The position numbers and the translations under genes were made by a program. Positions 42,523 through 51,318 of a stretch of DNA of 64,000 nucleotides are shown here, piece by piece. Where the stretch lies: assembly GCA_002256935.1 (NCBI GenBank), contig NCGL01000003.1:1-64000 (forward strand), written 5' to 3'. The notes beneath the pieces are model-generated. The model searched no databases and was not told the DNA's origin. It saw nothing but the letters and a program-made list of their open reading frames with translations. Every line of letters begins with the position of its first letter. Position 1 is the first letter of the stretch. Source of the DNA: Bdellovibrio sp. 28-41-41. Its GTDB lineage: Bacteria; Bdellovibrionota; Bdellovibrionia; Bdellovibrionales; Bdellovibrionaceae.

Positions 42523-43578
42523 ATGAAAAAAATGAAAGCCGCGGTTTTCGTTCGGCCCAGGAAAATTGAACTTCAAGAAAAGCCAATTCCCGAAGTCGGT
42601 CCAACAGACGCACTATTAAAAATTACCACCACGACGATTTGTGGCACGGATGTCCATATTTTAAAAGGTGAATATCCGGTCAAACCTGGTCTAACTATTG
42701 GCCACGAACCTGTCGGCACAATAGCGGCCGTTGGAAGCGCGGTCAGTGGCTACGAAATCGGTCAGCGAGTGATCGTCGGCGCTATCACCCCTTGTGGCCA
42801 ATGCAGCCCTTGCTTGGATAACAATCATTCACAATGTGGTGGCCATGCCATGGGTGGTTGGAAATTTGGAAATAGTATCGACGGATGCCAAGCTGAGTAT
42901 GTATTGGTTCCAAACGCAATGGCCAACTTAACAGCGATTCCCTCTACGCTGAGCGATGAACAGGTTTTAATGTGTCCTGATATTATGAGCACAGGGTTTG
43001 GCGGAGCAGAGAGTGGTCAAATCAGAATTGGTGATTCCGTTGCCATATTTGCCCAAGGCCCAATCGGCCTCTGCGCCACTGCCGGAGCCAAACTTAAAGG
43101 TGCCAGTGAGATTTATACTATCGACAGCTTAGAAGGACGTCTTGAAATTTCTAAACGCCTTGGCGCCACTAAAACTATTAACTTTAAAACTCATGATCCT
43201 ATTTCCGTAATTATGGACGCTACGCATGGCCGAGGTGTTGATGTGGCTATCGAAGCTCTTGGAACTCAGGGCACTTTTGAATCCTGTTTACGAGTTTTAA
43301 GACCCGGCGGAACGCTTTCGAGCTTGGGTGTTTATTCCGGAAAACTCACTCTTCCATTGGATGCATTTGCCGCAGGACTAGGTGATCACAAACTGGTTAC
43401 CACTTTGTGCCCTGGAGGGAAAGAGCGCATGCGTAGACTATTAAATGTCGTCGCATCTGGAAACGTGGACTTAAAACCGCTGGTCACTCACAGATTTAAA
43501 CTGGATGAAATTGAAAAAGCGTATGACCTGTTTGCTAATCAACGCGATGGAGTTTTAAAAGTAGCGATTACACCTTAA
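42523..43578 (+). CDS. Zinc-dependent secondary alcohol dehydrogenase
   Basis: A 351-residue medium-chain dehydrogenase. The catalytic zinc ligands are Cys in TICGTDVH (about 39) and His-Glu in GHEPVG (about 62-63), with Asp in CPDIMSTG (about 150). The Rossmann-type segment is AIFAQGPIGLCATAGAKL. The sequence is closest to the isopropanol/sec-alcohol dehydrogenase group. The structural zinc cluster of classical alcohol dehydrogenases is reduced to CGQCSPC. It lies in a stress operon and would recycle NAD(P)H by reducing ketones or aldehydes. Confidence 0.88.
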   Translation: MKKMKAAVFVRPRKIELQEKPIPEVGPTDALLKITTTTICGTDVHILKGEYPVKPGLTIGHEPVGTIAAVGSAVSGYEIGQRVIVGAITPCGQCSPCLDNNHSQCGGHAMGGWKFGNSIDGCQAEYVLVPNAMANLTAIPSTLSDEQVLMCPDIMSTGFGGAESGQIRIGDSVAIFAQGPIGLCATAGAKLKGASEIYTIDSLEGRLEISKRLGATKTINFKTHDPISVIMDATHGRGVDVAIEALGTQGTFESCLRVLRPGGTLSSLGVYSGKLTLPLDAFAAGLGDHKLVTTLCPGGKERMRRLLNVVASGNVDLKPLVTHRFKLDEIEKAYDLFANQRDGVLKVAITP

Positions 43579-43596
43579 ATAAAAAGAGGAGAACTG

Positions 43597-43634
43597 GCCA
43601 TAGCCTTAGCCTTATTTTGGTTTACCGCTATGGC
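43597..43634. terminator. Hairpin between convergent genes
   Basis: GCCATAGC (43597-43604) pairs with GCTATGGC (43627-43634) around a 22-base loop. It separates the dehydrogenase gene and the minus-strand kinase gene and may end both. The loop is long and the T-run poor. Confidence 0.4.
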
Positions 43635-43642
43635 TTTCTAAG

Positions 43643-44239
43643 CTACTTAATACTTCCCTTTCGCTGGTGATTTACAATTTTAGCTAGCTCTTCAAGACCC
43701 GTATTTACTTTTTTGACAAACGATTTTTCATGAGGGACAAATACGAAGTTAGGGTGCTGGGACCACAACGCTTTCAGTTTTGCATCTATCTGTATAGCTT
43801 GCTCGATTGATTCAGTGCGCGTGGGATTCCCGCCCTCGATCGATATCCCCCCTACGGCCGCTGTTTCAAAAAAAATAACTGCATCGTAGCGCGATAGTTC
43901 CTTTTTTAAAGACGTTCCCAAATGCTTAAAAAAATCGTCGGAAGAACTCGGCCAATAAACGGCGCCGTCGACGGTTCCTCTATCACATAGAAGAATCCGG
44001 CTATTATAGTGAGCCGCTTGTGCGTCTTCCAGATTCAATTGAACATGGTAAATCGCCCGTTGCGTGGCTCGACGAACCCCATTTTCCCCACCGCGAGGAA
44101 ATCCGCCCATATAAAGCAACGTGGCCGCTTCGGGTACAATAACGACTTCGTCTCCGATCTCACGGCGATAAAGATCAGCCGCGGTTGTTTTACCGCCGCC
44201 AGGACCACCGGTTAAGACAACACGGCAACTTTTTTCCAC
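43643..44239 (-). CDS. AAA_28-type P-loop ATPase/kinase
   Basis: A 198-residue P-loop protein: Walker A TGGPGGGKTTA (10-20), an EAAT segment (about 37) and the LLCDRGTVDGAVYWP motif (about 83-97), typical of the AAA_28/NadR-kinase-like family. Start is GTG 44239 behind AAGGAAGG. It probably phosphorylates a small metabolite. It is a paralogue of the 41896 product, in inverted orientation on the other side of the dehydrogenase. Confidence 0.78.
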   Translation of the reverse strand: MEKSCRVVLTGGPGGGKTTAADLYRREIGDEVVIVPEAATLLYMGGFPRGGENGVRRATQRAIYHVQLNLEDAQAAHYNSRILLCDRGTVDGAVYWPSSSDDFFKHLGTSLKKELSRYDAVIFFETAAVGGISIEGGNPTRTESIEQAIQIDAKLKALWSQHPNFVFVPHEKSFVKKVNTGLEELAKIVNHQRKGSIK

Positions 44240-44316
44240 ACACCCTTCCTTGTTAATAAAAATTTAACTGTGAATTTCCTAGTTTCTTCATTTTACTTTT
44301 AGTCTCGTTATCAAAA

Positions 44317-44350
44317 ATACAAGCTGTCTCATGGCGAAGTCAACTTGTCC
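44317..44350. promoter_or_regulatory. Tandem enhancer-like palindromes
   Basis: ATACA-AGC-TGTCT (44317-44329) and AGTCA-ACT-TGTCC (44338-44350), with centres 21 bases apart as in the 38244 pair. They lie upstream of the kinase gene (minus), yet downstream of the sigma-54-like element at 44398 (minus), an unusual order. Confidence 0.5.
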
Positions 44351-44397
44351 CAAAACCATATGGAAAGCATGGTCTTAGATAGCTGCACGAAAATAAA

Positions 44398-44413
44398 AGC
44401 ATTTGAAATGCCA
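44398..44413 (-). promoter_or_regulatory. Sigma-54-like promoter, probably for the kinase at 43643
   Basis: The minus strand reads TGGCAT-TTCAA-ATGCT, with correct spacing. It would give a leader of about 148 bases before GTG 44239. Confidence 0.5.
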
Positions 44414-44458
44414 ACATAACTTCTCGAACAGTTCCCCTAGCGGCATATCTGGATTTTT

Positions 44459-44758
44459 GTGAGCCAGCAATCCCTTAGCTTTTCGATTTTATCTTGCAGG
44501 CTTGACGATGGTTACTCTTACTCTAGTCCTAGCGTTCTGTGCGCTGAAGATCCATCAGTTTCTTTGCGTAACTTTGAGTTGTTCACAAGAGAAATTGCTC
44601 AATTGAAAACAGAAACTCCGGATGCCTACACTCAAACTGTTGTTTACAAAGACTACCAACATGAATCCATTTTCAACCATGGTCTGCCCGAATTTGATAT
44701 AATTTGGAATGACATCACAAAATTCCAAGAAACTGTAACAATAGTCACCCGCAAGTAA
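44459..44758 (+). pseudogene. C-terminal remnant of an esterase D-like hydrolase
   Basis: A 99-residue frame from GTG 44459. Its second half (SLRNFELFTREIAQL, then YQHESIFNHGLPE) matches the end of putative alpha/beta-hydrolase esterases, with the catalytic His region HES. The nucleophile and most of the fold, which should lie upstream, are missing. There is no ribosome binding site. I read it as the tail of a decayed gene. Confidence 0.5.
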
Positions 44759-44920
44759 CTCAGAAATAATCAGATTTTCGCTATCTCAACGGAAACAAAT
44801 TTATAGTATGTATAAAGTTTCTGATAGAACTCTGTTAGAATTTTATTAAATAAGTTTGGCCGATCGCGCTATTTAGATCGAACGTTTGCTTTACCTCTCC
44901 GTTTTTAATTCAATAAACGT

Positions 44921-45820
44921 ATGCAAATAAAAATTTTGGTTCTTCTGGTGGCTTTTTCTTGGAATGCGTTGGCTTGGGGACCTATCGGTCACCGTACTGT
45001 TGGATTGATTGCCGACGCTAATTTAAGTCCGGCGGCCAAAGCAGGTATCGCGCAGTTACTCGACCGTCAAACCCTGGCGGACGTGGCCAATTGGGCGGAC
45101 GTTGTAAAAGCCGGATCGTCTTATTCAGCTACAAAATGGTATCATTTTGATAGCGTTCCTGATCGCGTGACTTACTTACAAAGTTTAGCGGCTATGACTC
45201 CAGAACAAAAGGCATTAGGTGGACTGGTCGAAGTCATCCTGGCCAGCAAAGACATTATTAAAGCTTCAAATCGCACTCTGTCCGAAAAATCAGATGCCAT
45301 TAAATTCATAACTCATTTTATCGGTGATCTTCATCAGCCTCTGCACACCGGTCGTCCGCAGGATCGAGGGGGAAATGATATTCCCGTGGTTTGGTTTGGA
45401 TCGAAAATGAACTTACATTCTGTGTGGGACTCTGGAATTATTTTGTCTGGACACAAGGACATCATCAAACCGAGCATGTCGTTGCAACAAGCTAGTATTG
45501 CCTATGCCCAGTATCTTGTGAAAGCCTACACAATGTCACGATTTGTATATCAATCGTCCGATACAGAAACATGGATGAATGAATCCATCAATCTTCGAGC
45601 CCAAGCCTACGATCAGCTTTATAATAAAGACCAAAATCGATATCTGGCTTTAAATTCACCGCAAGTGGATTCGCGAATTTTGATGGCGGGTCTTCGTTTA
45701 GCAGACACGGTAAATCAAATATTTGCTGGCCTTCCGATTCCACCAAAAGAAACTTTATTCAAACAGCAGATTGAAAAAATTGTCGGAAGCCTGACTAAAC
45801 TCATCAATCTAAGGCCTTAG
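44921..45820 (+). CDS. Secreted S1/P1-type nuclease
   Basis: A 299-residue exported zinc nuclease. After the signal peptide the mature protein begins at Trp (WGPIGHRTVG), the usual N-terminal zinc ligand of S1/P1 enzymes, here Trp with His7. Further ligand stretches are ANWAD, KWYHFDSV, ITHFIGDLHQPLHTG and NLHSVWDSGI. It degrades single-stranded DNA and RNA, likely of prey or for phosphate supply. The frame continues for 80 codons past its TAG stop. Confidence 0.9.
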   Translation: MQIKILVLLVAFSWNALAWGPIGHRTVGLIADANLSPAAKAGIAQLLDRQTLADVANWADVVKAGSSYSATKWYHFDSVPDRVTYLQSLAAMTPEQKALGGLVEVILASKDIIKASNRTLSEKSDAIKFITHFIGDLHQPLHTGRPQDRGGNDIPVVWFGSKMNLHSVWDSGIILSGHKDIIKPSMSLQQASIAYAQYLVKAYTMSRFVYQSSDTETWMNESINLRAQAYDQLYNKDQNRYLALNSPQVDSRILMAGLRLADTVNQIFAGLPIPPKETLFKQQIEKIVGSLTKLINLRP

Positions 45821-46063
45821 GAAACTTCAGTAGCCGATTTTTTTACAATATCGCCAGTTTCTAATAAACCAGCCCACGATTATTCTGTTTATCGGCTAAA
45901 TAAAGGCGGCAGCCATCCCACTGGAGTTCCCTCTTCTGGGATGTCCTTTGATTTGTCCGATTCTAAATTTAGAGTAGAAAGATTCGCGATCAACGAACAT
46001 CCTGAAAATACCACCGTTGTTTTAAACAAAAAGTGTCTTCCTTTTAAAGTTCTACTCGTTTAA
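45821..46063 (+). other. In-frame open tail after the S1/P1 nuclease stop
   Basis: Immediately after the TAG at 45818-45820 the same frame stays open for 80 codons to TAA 46061-46063, overlapping the 3-prime end of the copper ATPase gene by 20 bases. The encoded stretch has normal protein-like composition (for example DYSVYRLNKGGSHPTG, and KFRVERFAINEHPEN). It could be a lost C-terminal extension or chance. Confidence 0.3.
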
Positions 46064-48413
46064 GCCTTAGCGCATTGGCAATGACCGACACTGAACTTAA
46101 ACTCATCGCCAGACTTGCAATCATGGGACTCAATAGCACTCCGAAAAAAGGATACAAAATTCCAGCCGCAACGGGAATTCCAATTGTGTTGTACCCGAAA
46201 GCAAAGACAAGATTTTGCCTGATGTTCTTCATCGTATGCTGACTTAACTTATGCGCACGTACAATTCCGCTCAGATCACCTTTTACCAATGTTACGCCGG
46301 CACTTTCTATCGCAACGTCAGTTCCTGTTCCCATCGCAATGCCGATATCGGCTTGCGCTAGTGCTGGGGCATCGTTAATTCCATCACCGGCCATAACGAC
46401 GCGTTTTCCCTGAGCTTGAAAGCGTTTGATTACTTCGTTCTTTTGTTGGGGTAAAACATCTGCCTCGACGTGTTTGATTCCTAATTCTTTCGCGACGACA
46501 TCCGCAGTATTTTTATTATCGCCAGTCAACATGACAACTTCAATTCCCTGGTTGTGGAAATATTCAATGGCAGTTTTCGATGACTCTTTGATTGGATCCT
46601 TCACCGCGATAATTCCGGCCGGCTTGCCATCAACGGCAACCAGCATAACCCCGTGACCTGCCAACTGAAGCTCTACAGCATTTTTTTCCAATTCATCCGA
46701 CGCAATTCCATTTGATTCTATAAGTCGTTTATTACCGGCAAGAATTATCTTGCCGCCGACCAAACCTTTAATTCCTTGGCCGGGTATCGCTTCAAAATTC
46801 TCGACGCTCCCTAATTTGCTCCCGCGTTCAAGTGCACCAGACACAATGGCTTCAGCCAGGGGATGCTCACTCGATTTTTCTAGAGAAGCCACCCAGGATA
46901 GCAGTTCGGCTTCATTAAAGTTATTTAGAACACGAACTACTGAAAGTTTTGGTTTACCCAATGTAAGTGTACCCGTTTTATCAACGACCAGAGTTGTAAT
47001 TTTCTCTAAGGTCTCTAACGCTTCGGCATCTTTTATTAATACGCCATGAGTGGCCCCTTTTCCCATGCCCACCATTATCGACATCGGCGTCGCAAGTCCC
47101 AGCGCACACGGACACGCAATGATTAATACAGCCACTGCGTTAATTAGCGCATAGGTAGATTTCGGTTCGGGTCCAAAAAAATACCAGGCGACAGCCGTAA
47201 TTATTGCGACAAGCACGACGATAGGAACAAAGTAGGATGCAACCGTGTCAGCCAGTTTTTGAATAGGCGCTCGGCTTCGCTGTGACTGAGATACCATTTT
47301 CACAATCTGTGACAGTACTGTGTCGCTACCAACGTTTGTTGCCTGCATAATGAAAGATCCCGTTGAATTTACCGTCGCCCCGGTTACTTTGCTTCCGATT
47401 TCTTTCTCGACGGGAATTGGCTCTCCTGTAATCATGGATTCATCGACAATACTTCGACCTTGGGTCACGATGCCGTCGACAGGAATTTTTTCACCAGGCC
47501 GCACACGCAATAAATCTTTGGTTTTAATATTTTCAACCGAAATATCGACATCTTTACCATCAGCACCAATAAGTCTTGCTGTTTTCGGAGCCAGGTCCAA
47601 CAGCGCCCTAATGGCATTACTTGCTTGATTGCGGGCCCTAAGCTCTAAAACTTGACCAAGTAATACAAGGGTAACAATGACACCGGCCGCCTCAAAATAA
47701 AGCGGCACCATTCCGGCGTGAACACGAAAACTTTCAGGAAACACGTCAGAAAAAAATGTGGCGAAAATACTAAACACATAGGCAACGCCTGTGCCCAACG
47801 CGATCAGCGTAAACATATTTAGGTTCCACGTTTTAATTGATGCCCAGCCACGTTTAAAAAAAGGCTGCCCTCCCCAAAGTACAATTGGGGTCGCTAATAA
47901 AAACTGAATCCCCGCATACAACCAATGCGGAAGCGCATGTTGCACTGGCTGCCCCGGAATAAGATCAGACATCGCAAGCATAAGAAGCGGGACGGCCAAT
48001 ACCACGCTGACTTTAAAACGTTTTGTAAAATCGACTAGCTCTGGATTTACTTTTTCGTCTAAAGAAATTTCTTCTGGTTCCAGCGCCATACCACAAATAG
48101 AACAACTGTCCGGTCCTTTTTGCCGGACTTCAGGATGCATAGGACACGTGTACATTTTTTCTTTATCGGTATCAGTTGCCAAACTCGGCGCTTCGGCCTT
48201 ATGAAGATAGGCCTGTGGGTCTGCCTCAAATTTGGTTTTACACTTTGGATTACAAAAGAAATAATCTTGCCCCTCAAAAGTACTTTTTCCACCTTTGGCC
48301 GTTAACGGATCAATTTTCATTCCGCAAACCGGGTCTGTGGCTAAATGATCGTCCTCGTGTTTGTGGACCGTACCGTTATGATCGCGGTCATTATGCTTAG
48401 AAGTGTGTTCCAT
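46044..48413 (-). CDS. copA: Copper-translocating P1B-type ATPase
   Basis: A 789-residue heavy-metal ATPase. The N-terminus has a His/Asp-rich stretch, a YHS domain ([10 protein letters not shown], then CNPKCKTKF) and a heavy-metal binding domain ([14 protein letters not shown] and [10 protein letters not shown]) in place of HMA domains. The core has TGEP, the metal-site CPC in [23 protein letters not shown], an HP locus (SEHPLAEAI) and GDGINDAP. Eight membrane spans are expected. It exports Cu(I). It lies downstream of a truncated YiiX-like gene. Confidence 0.93.
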   Translation of the reverse strand: MEHTSKHNDRDHNGTVHKHEDDHLATDPVCGMKIDPLTAKGGKSTFEGQDYFFCNPKCKTKFEADPQAYLHKAEAPSLATDTDKEKMYTCPMHPEVRQKGPDSCSICGMALEPEEISLDEKVNPELVDFTKRFKVSVVLAVPLLMLAMSDLIPGQPVQHALPHWLYAGIQFLLATPIVLWGGQPFFKRGWASIKTWNLNMFTLIALGTGVAYVFSIFATFFSDVFPESFRVHAGMVPLYFEAAGVIVTLVLLGQVLELRARNQASNAIRALLDLAPKTARLIGADGKDVDISVENIKTKDLLRVRPGEKIPVDGIVTQGRSIVDESMITGEPIPVEKEIGSKVTGATVNSTGSFIMQATNVGSDTVLSQIVKMVSQSQRSRAPIQKLADTVASYFVPIVVLVAIITAVAWYFFGPEPKSTYALINAVAVLIIACPCALGLATPMSIMVGMGKGATHGVLIKDAEALETLEKITTLVVDKTGTLTLGKPKLSVVRVLNNFNEAELLSWVASLEKSSEHPLAEAIVSGALERGSKLGSVENFEAIPGQGIKGLVGGKIILAGNKRLIESNGIASDELEKNAVELQLAGHGVMLVAVDGKPAGIIAVKDPIKESSKTAIEYFHNQGIEVVMLTGDNKNTADVVAKELGIKHVEADVLPQQKNEVIKRFQAQGKRVVMAGDGINDAPALAQADIGIAMGTGTDVAIESAGVTLVKGDLSGIVRAHKLSQHTMKNIRQNLVFAFGYNTIGIPVAAGILYPFFGVLLSPMIASLAMSLSSVSVIANALRLKRVEL

Positions 48414-48449
48414 ATATGCCCTTTAGTCGCACTAACGACTAGTTTCCCA

Positions 48450-48737
48450 TTACCATTCAAATCTGCGGCCCAAACGTCCTCGTTTTATCCATTTGCTTAA
48501 CGGCGTTCGACTGACTTTTGAAATCGCTTCAATCACGTATTTCTTATTGCCATCAATTTCTACAATTCCCACATGACTATATAGACTTTTACTCGCCCAC
48601 ATAATAGCTGTTAATTGATTCGAACCCGAGGTTTGAAAAATAATATCGCCCGACTGCAGATCGGCTTCAGCGGCATTGTCTGATACAACAAACGTACAAA
48701 TTAAACAGAGCACAATTCTAAGCTTCAGATCTGTCAC
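48450..48737 (-). pseudogene. Truncated YiiX/YaeF-like permuted papain-type hydrolase
   Basis: A 95-residue protein with a leader sequence (ending AEA) and the N-terminal half of a permuted NlpC/P60-like fold: GDIIFQTSGSNQLTAI, then SHVGIVEIDG with its catalytic-type His, and VIEAISKVSRTPLSKWI. Family members are about 180-200 residues, so the C-terminal half is missing. Start is GTG 48737 with an unclear ribosome site. Confidence 0.5.
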
Positions 48738-48796
48738 CCCCCTCTCGCCGCGATGTTTCCTGAACGCCGCGACTTTTTATCGAAAGTTTGTTTTCG

Positions 48797-48829
48797 AGAC
48801 GTTCTGTCACGTGGATTGCCACGTTGTCT
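48797..48829. promoter_or_regulatory. Enhancer palindrome pair
   Basis: AGACG-TTC-TGTCA (48797-48809) is a good match to the region's motif. A weaker TGCCA-CGT-TGTCT (48817-48829) is centred 20 bases away. They lie 60-75 bases upstream of the sigma-54 promoter at 48872. Confidence 0.6.
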
Positions 48830-48871
48830 TTAAATCTTAGGCCATCTATGCCAATACAGCCTTTTCAGCTT

Positions 48872-48887
48872 TGGCACATAATCTGCT
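48872..48887 (+). promoter_or_regulatory. Sigma-54 promoter
   Basis: TGGCAC-ATAAT-CTGCT: exact -24 box, one mismatch at -12. It precedes the secreted protein at 48932, whose start has an AAAGGGG site. Confidence 0.8.
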
Positions 48888-48931
48888 GAACTAGTCGTGA
48901 AACTTTTCAAAAACAACAAAAGGGGTTAAAA

Positions 48932-49624
48932 ATGTTTAAAGTAGTATCACTATTATGTCTGTTCGCGGTAGCGGCTTGGTCTCAGTCAAATCCTCAGCTC
49001 AAAGCGTCTATGCTGGAAACAGGGTATGTTCCGGATGGTTTTGATTCTAATGATCAGGTTCAATTTGTGATCGAAGGCACATATCACGACACGTGTTCAA
49101 AATCGGCAGGCACACGTTTCACAGTGAATGCGTCTTCAAAAACGATTCAAGTAGCACCGTATGAATATCGCTATGCGGGTCCTTGTTTGGATATGCTAGT
49201 TCCACACAATGAAGTGGTAAATCTTGGCGTTGTTCAGCCAGGTAAGTATCAAATTTTACAAACTGGCGGCCGAGCATTGGGTACGTTGAATGTAAACTTG
49301 GCTAGATCTGGCGTTGCTGATGACTATCTTTATGCACCGATTTCTCAGGCCTATGTTAGAAAAGTAAATGGCCGAGTAGCGATGACTTTATCTGGTGTGT
49401 TTACAAATTCGTGCATGCAAGTTAAAAAGATTATTGCTAATGTTCAGTCCAACGTAGTGACTGTACAGCCGTTAGCTTTGCTACTGCCAACAGCTACGAA
49501 CTGTATCATCGGACGATTCCCGTTCGAAGAAACAACATACCTTCCAATGCAACGATCAGGTCGTTATTTATTGCATGTTCGCTCACTGAACGGTGAAGCC
49601 ATCAATACTTTGTTCGATCTATAG
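48932..49624 (+). CDS. Secreted two-repeat beta protein of unknown function
   Basis: A 230-residue exported protein: signal peptide (about 1-17), then two similar halves of about 105 residues. Each has a pattern of a Cys pair (DTCSKS then PCLDM; NSCMQVKK then NCIIG), hydrophobic strands and a GRYL-type or GKYQI segment followed by LG-LNV or LNGEAIN. This points to an internal duplication. The cysteines probably form disulphides. The family is not recognised. Sigma-54 control ties it to the stress set. Confidence 0.7.
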   Translation: MFKVVSLLCLFAVAAWSQSNPQLKASMLETGYVPDGFDSNDQVQFVIEGTYHDTCSKSAGTRFTVNASSKTIQVAPYEYRYAGPCLDMLVPHNEVVNLGVVQPGKYQILQTGGRALGTLNVNLARSGVADDYLYAPISQAYVRKVNGRVAMTLSGVFTNSCMQVKKIIANVQSNVVTVQPLALLLPTATNCIIGRFPFEETTYLPMQRSGRYLLHVRSLNGEAINTLFDL

Positions 49625-49654
49625 ATCTCTGCCACTGACAGCGATAGTCCAATT

Positions 49655-49689
49655 AACGCCGTTTCCTAATCAGTTACGGCGTTTTTTTT
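49655..49689 (+). terminator. Strong intrinsic terminator
   Basis: AACGCCGT (49655-49662) pairs with ACGGCGTT (49676-49683), followed by a run of T. It ends the secreted-protein transcript. Confidence 0.85.
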
Positions 49690-49699
49690 AGAAACGAAA

Positions 49700-49733
49700 G
49701 AGGACGCAGTCTTTAATTCGCATCCTCTTTTTT
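49700..49733 (-). terminator. Terminator-like hairpin, minus direction
   Basis: GAGGACGC (49700-49707) pairs with GCATCCTC (49720-49727) with one G-T type mismatch; a T-run lies on the plus strand and a short A/T stretch on the minus side. It probably terminates the small gene at 49739 or serves both strands. Confidence 0.5.
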
Positions 49734-49738
49734 CAAAA

Positions 49739-49903
49739 CTATTTGTTTAATCGAGAGTCTTGAGGACTTTTTGCGTTGGCTGGCTCTTTTGGTGAGACAC
49801 CTGCAGACGATGCAGACTCTTTAGCCGTACCTTTATTATTTGATGCTGGGGTTTTTGATCCGCCCTTTTTAACACTGTTATGTTGGCCGCTTTGTTTGTT
49901 CAT
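49739..49903 (-). CDS. Small disordered polar protein (54 aa)
   Basis: A 54-residue Lys/Ser/Asn/Pro-rich protein with no hydrophobic segment (begins MNKQSGQHNSVKKGGSK). A strong AAGGAGG site lies before ATG 49903, and a sigma-54 promoter at 49979 sits upstream. Small hydrophilic stress-induced proteins have this look, but the family is not recognised. Confidence 0.6.
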   Translation of the reverse strand: MNKQSGQHNSVKKGGSKTPASNNKGTAKESASSAGVSPKEPANAKSPQDSRLNK

Positions 49904-49978
49904 ACTTTCCTCCTTGGAATGTATTAGTATTTTTTTACGAGGCATATATCCCTATATAACCACGTCCCCTCCTGAGTA

Positions 49979-49994
49979 TGCATAAGGCCGGCCA
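49979..49994 (-). promoter_or_regulatory. Sigma-54 promoter of the small polar protein
   Basis: The minus strand reads TGGCCG-GCCTT-ATGCA with correct spacing. It lies just beyond the end of the MgtA-type remnant, so it may be all that isolates the small gene from it. Confidence 0.65.
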
Positions 49995-50001
49995 AGTGTA
50001 A

Positions 50002-50640
50002 TTAGATCCACGATTTTTTAATCAACCACATTTTCTCTACTTGATGGCCAGCTAATATAGTATCAAAAACAAGACCGACCTCACGGCACACTTTTTTAGT
50101 CACAAGATCATTGTCGCCCGTTAAAACTTTCACCGTGATGCCGTGGTCTTGCAAGGCTTGAATGGCGGTACGTGCCGAATCCTTTGGAGGATCTAAAAAT
50201 GCCACGTAGCCTTTGAGAATCAAATCGGTTTCATCGCTTTTTGTAATTTGCGCTGTGATATCCAGGTTTTCATAGGCCAGGGCCAAAACTCGAAATCCAT
50301 CAGCACTCAGCATTTCATATTGCTGGGTCAGATCAGCACTATGTTCTCTCTCAAAGGGCAGAATTTGACCATTAAGCTCATAAAATTTACAACGCGCGAA
50401 CACCGCTTCGGATGCTCCTTTCGTTAACAGCTGATATTTTTTCCCGGGTGTTTCTACCACAACCGACATCATTCGGCGCACAAAATCAAAAGGGATTTCA
50501 TCCACCTTTTTATAGTCCGTAATCAGTTCTTCATGGGCATCACGATGATTCAAAATCGCGCGATCCAAAATATTTTTAAGTCCCGTTTTAAAATGGGCTA
50601 ACAAATACGCATCAAGGATGCATATTGATTTTTTATCCCT
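50002..50640 (-). pseudogene. Remnant of an MgtA-type P-type ATPase
   Basis: About 200 residues matching only the nucleotide-binding and early phosphorylation-domain part of Mg2+-transporting ATPases: HFKTGLKNILDRAIL, KVDEIPFDFVRRMMSVVV, KGASEAVFARC, GYVAFLDPPKDSART, then VKVLTGDNDLVTKKVCREVGL. The family is about 900 residues; the actuator domain, DKTGT, hinge and all membrane spans are absent. The frame reads upstream of the first ATG (YLLAHFK). It ends in unrelated residues after VEKM. Both ends are broken, so it cannot transport. Confidence 0.75.
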
Positions 50641-50655
50641 GCAAGAAGTAACCCG

Positions 50656-51318
50656 CTATTTCGCAGAAGCCAGACGACCGTCTTTTAAATATATTTCACG
50701 CGAAGCCATCGCCGCAAAATCAGGATCATGGGTCACTAAACACACAGTTGTTCCCGTTGCATTTACCTGCTTGAGCAAGTTCATCACAATCTCGGCGTTT
50801 TCTGTATCTAAATTGCCAGTTGGTTCATCCGCAAAGATGTACTTGGGACTTAGGATCAGCGCTCGAGCGATGGCTATGCGCTGCTGCTCGCCACCCGACA
50901 TCTGCGCCGGGTAACTGTTTTCCTTGTTCGACACACCTAAACGTTCCAACAATTCCTTTGCCGTCGACATTTTTTCATCCATGCAATTTAAATTGCGTGC
51001 TGGCAGCAAAATATTTTCAATGGCGGTGAGCTCGGGTAATAAATAGTGAAATTGAAAAATAAATCCCACTTTGTGATTTCGAAACGCGTGAACTTCATCA
51101 CTCGTCATTTTTGCTATATTTTTTCCATCTATTTCAACAGTTCCCATGCTCGGCAAATCTAAAGTGCTAATAATATAAAGCAAGGTGCTCTTGCCGCTTC
51201 CCGATTTTCCTGAAATCGAAACAAATTCCCCATTTTGAATATCAATGTCCAGCGCATGCAAAACGCGATGGGGAGGAACTCCAAATTCTTTGACCAAACC
51301 ACGGCACTGAATCATCAT
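50656..51318 (-). CDS. ABC exporter ATPase (LolD/MacB-type)
   Basis: A 220-residue ATP-binding subunit. Walker A GKSGSGKST (about 37-45), Q-loop FQFHYLLPELTA, signature MSGGEQQRIAIARAL (about 140) and Walker B FADEPTGNLD. It is a LolD/MacB-type enzyme pairing with the FtsX-like permease that overlaps its start (ATGA). It lies at the 3-prime end of a three-gene export operon and next to the MgtA remnant. Confidence 0.9.
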   Translation of the reverse strand: MMIQCRGLVKEFGVPPHRVLHALDIDIQNGEFVSISGKSGSGKSTLLYIISTLDLPSMGTVEIDGKNIAKMTSDEVHAFRNHKVGFIFQFHYLLPELTAIENILLPARNLNCMDEKMSTAKELLERLGVSNKENSYPAQMSGGEQQRIAIARALILSPKYIFADEPTGNLDTENAEIVMNLLKQVNATGTTVCLVTHDPDFAAMASREIYLKDGRLASAK

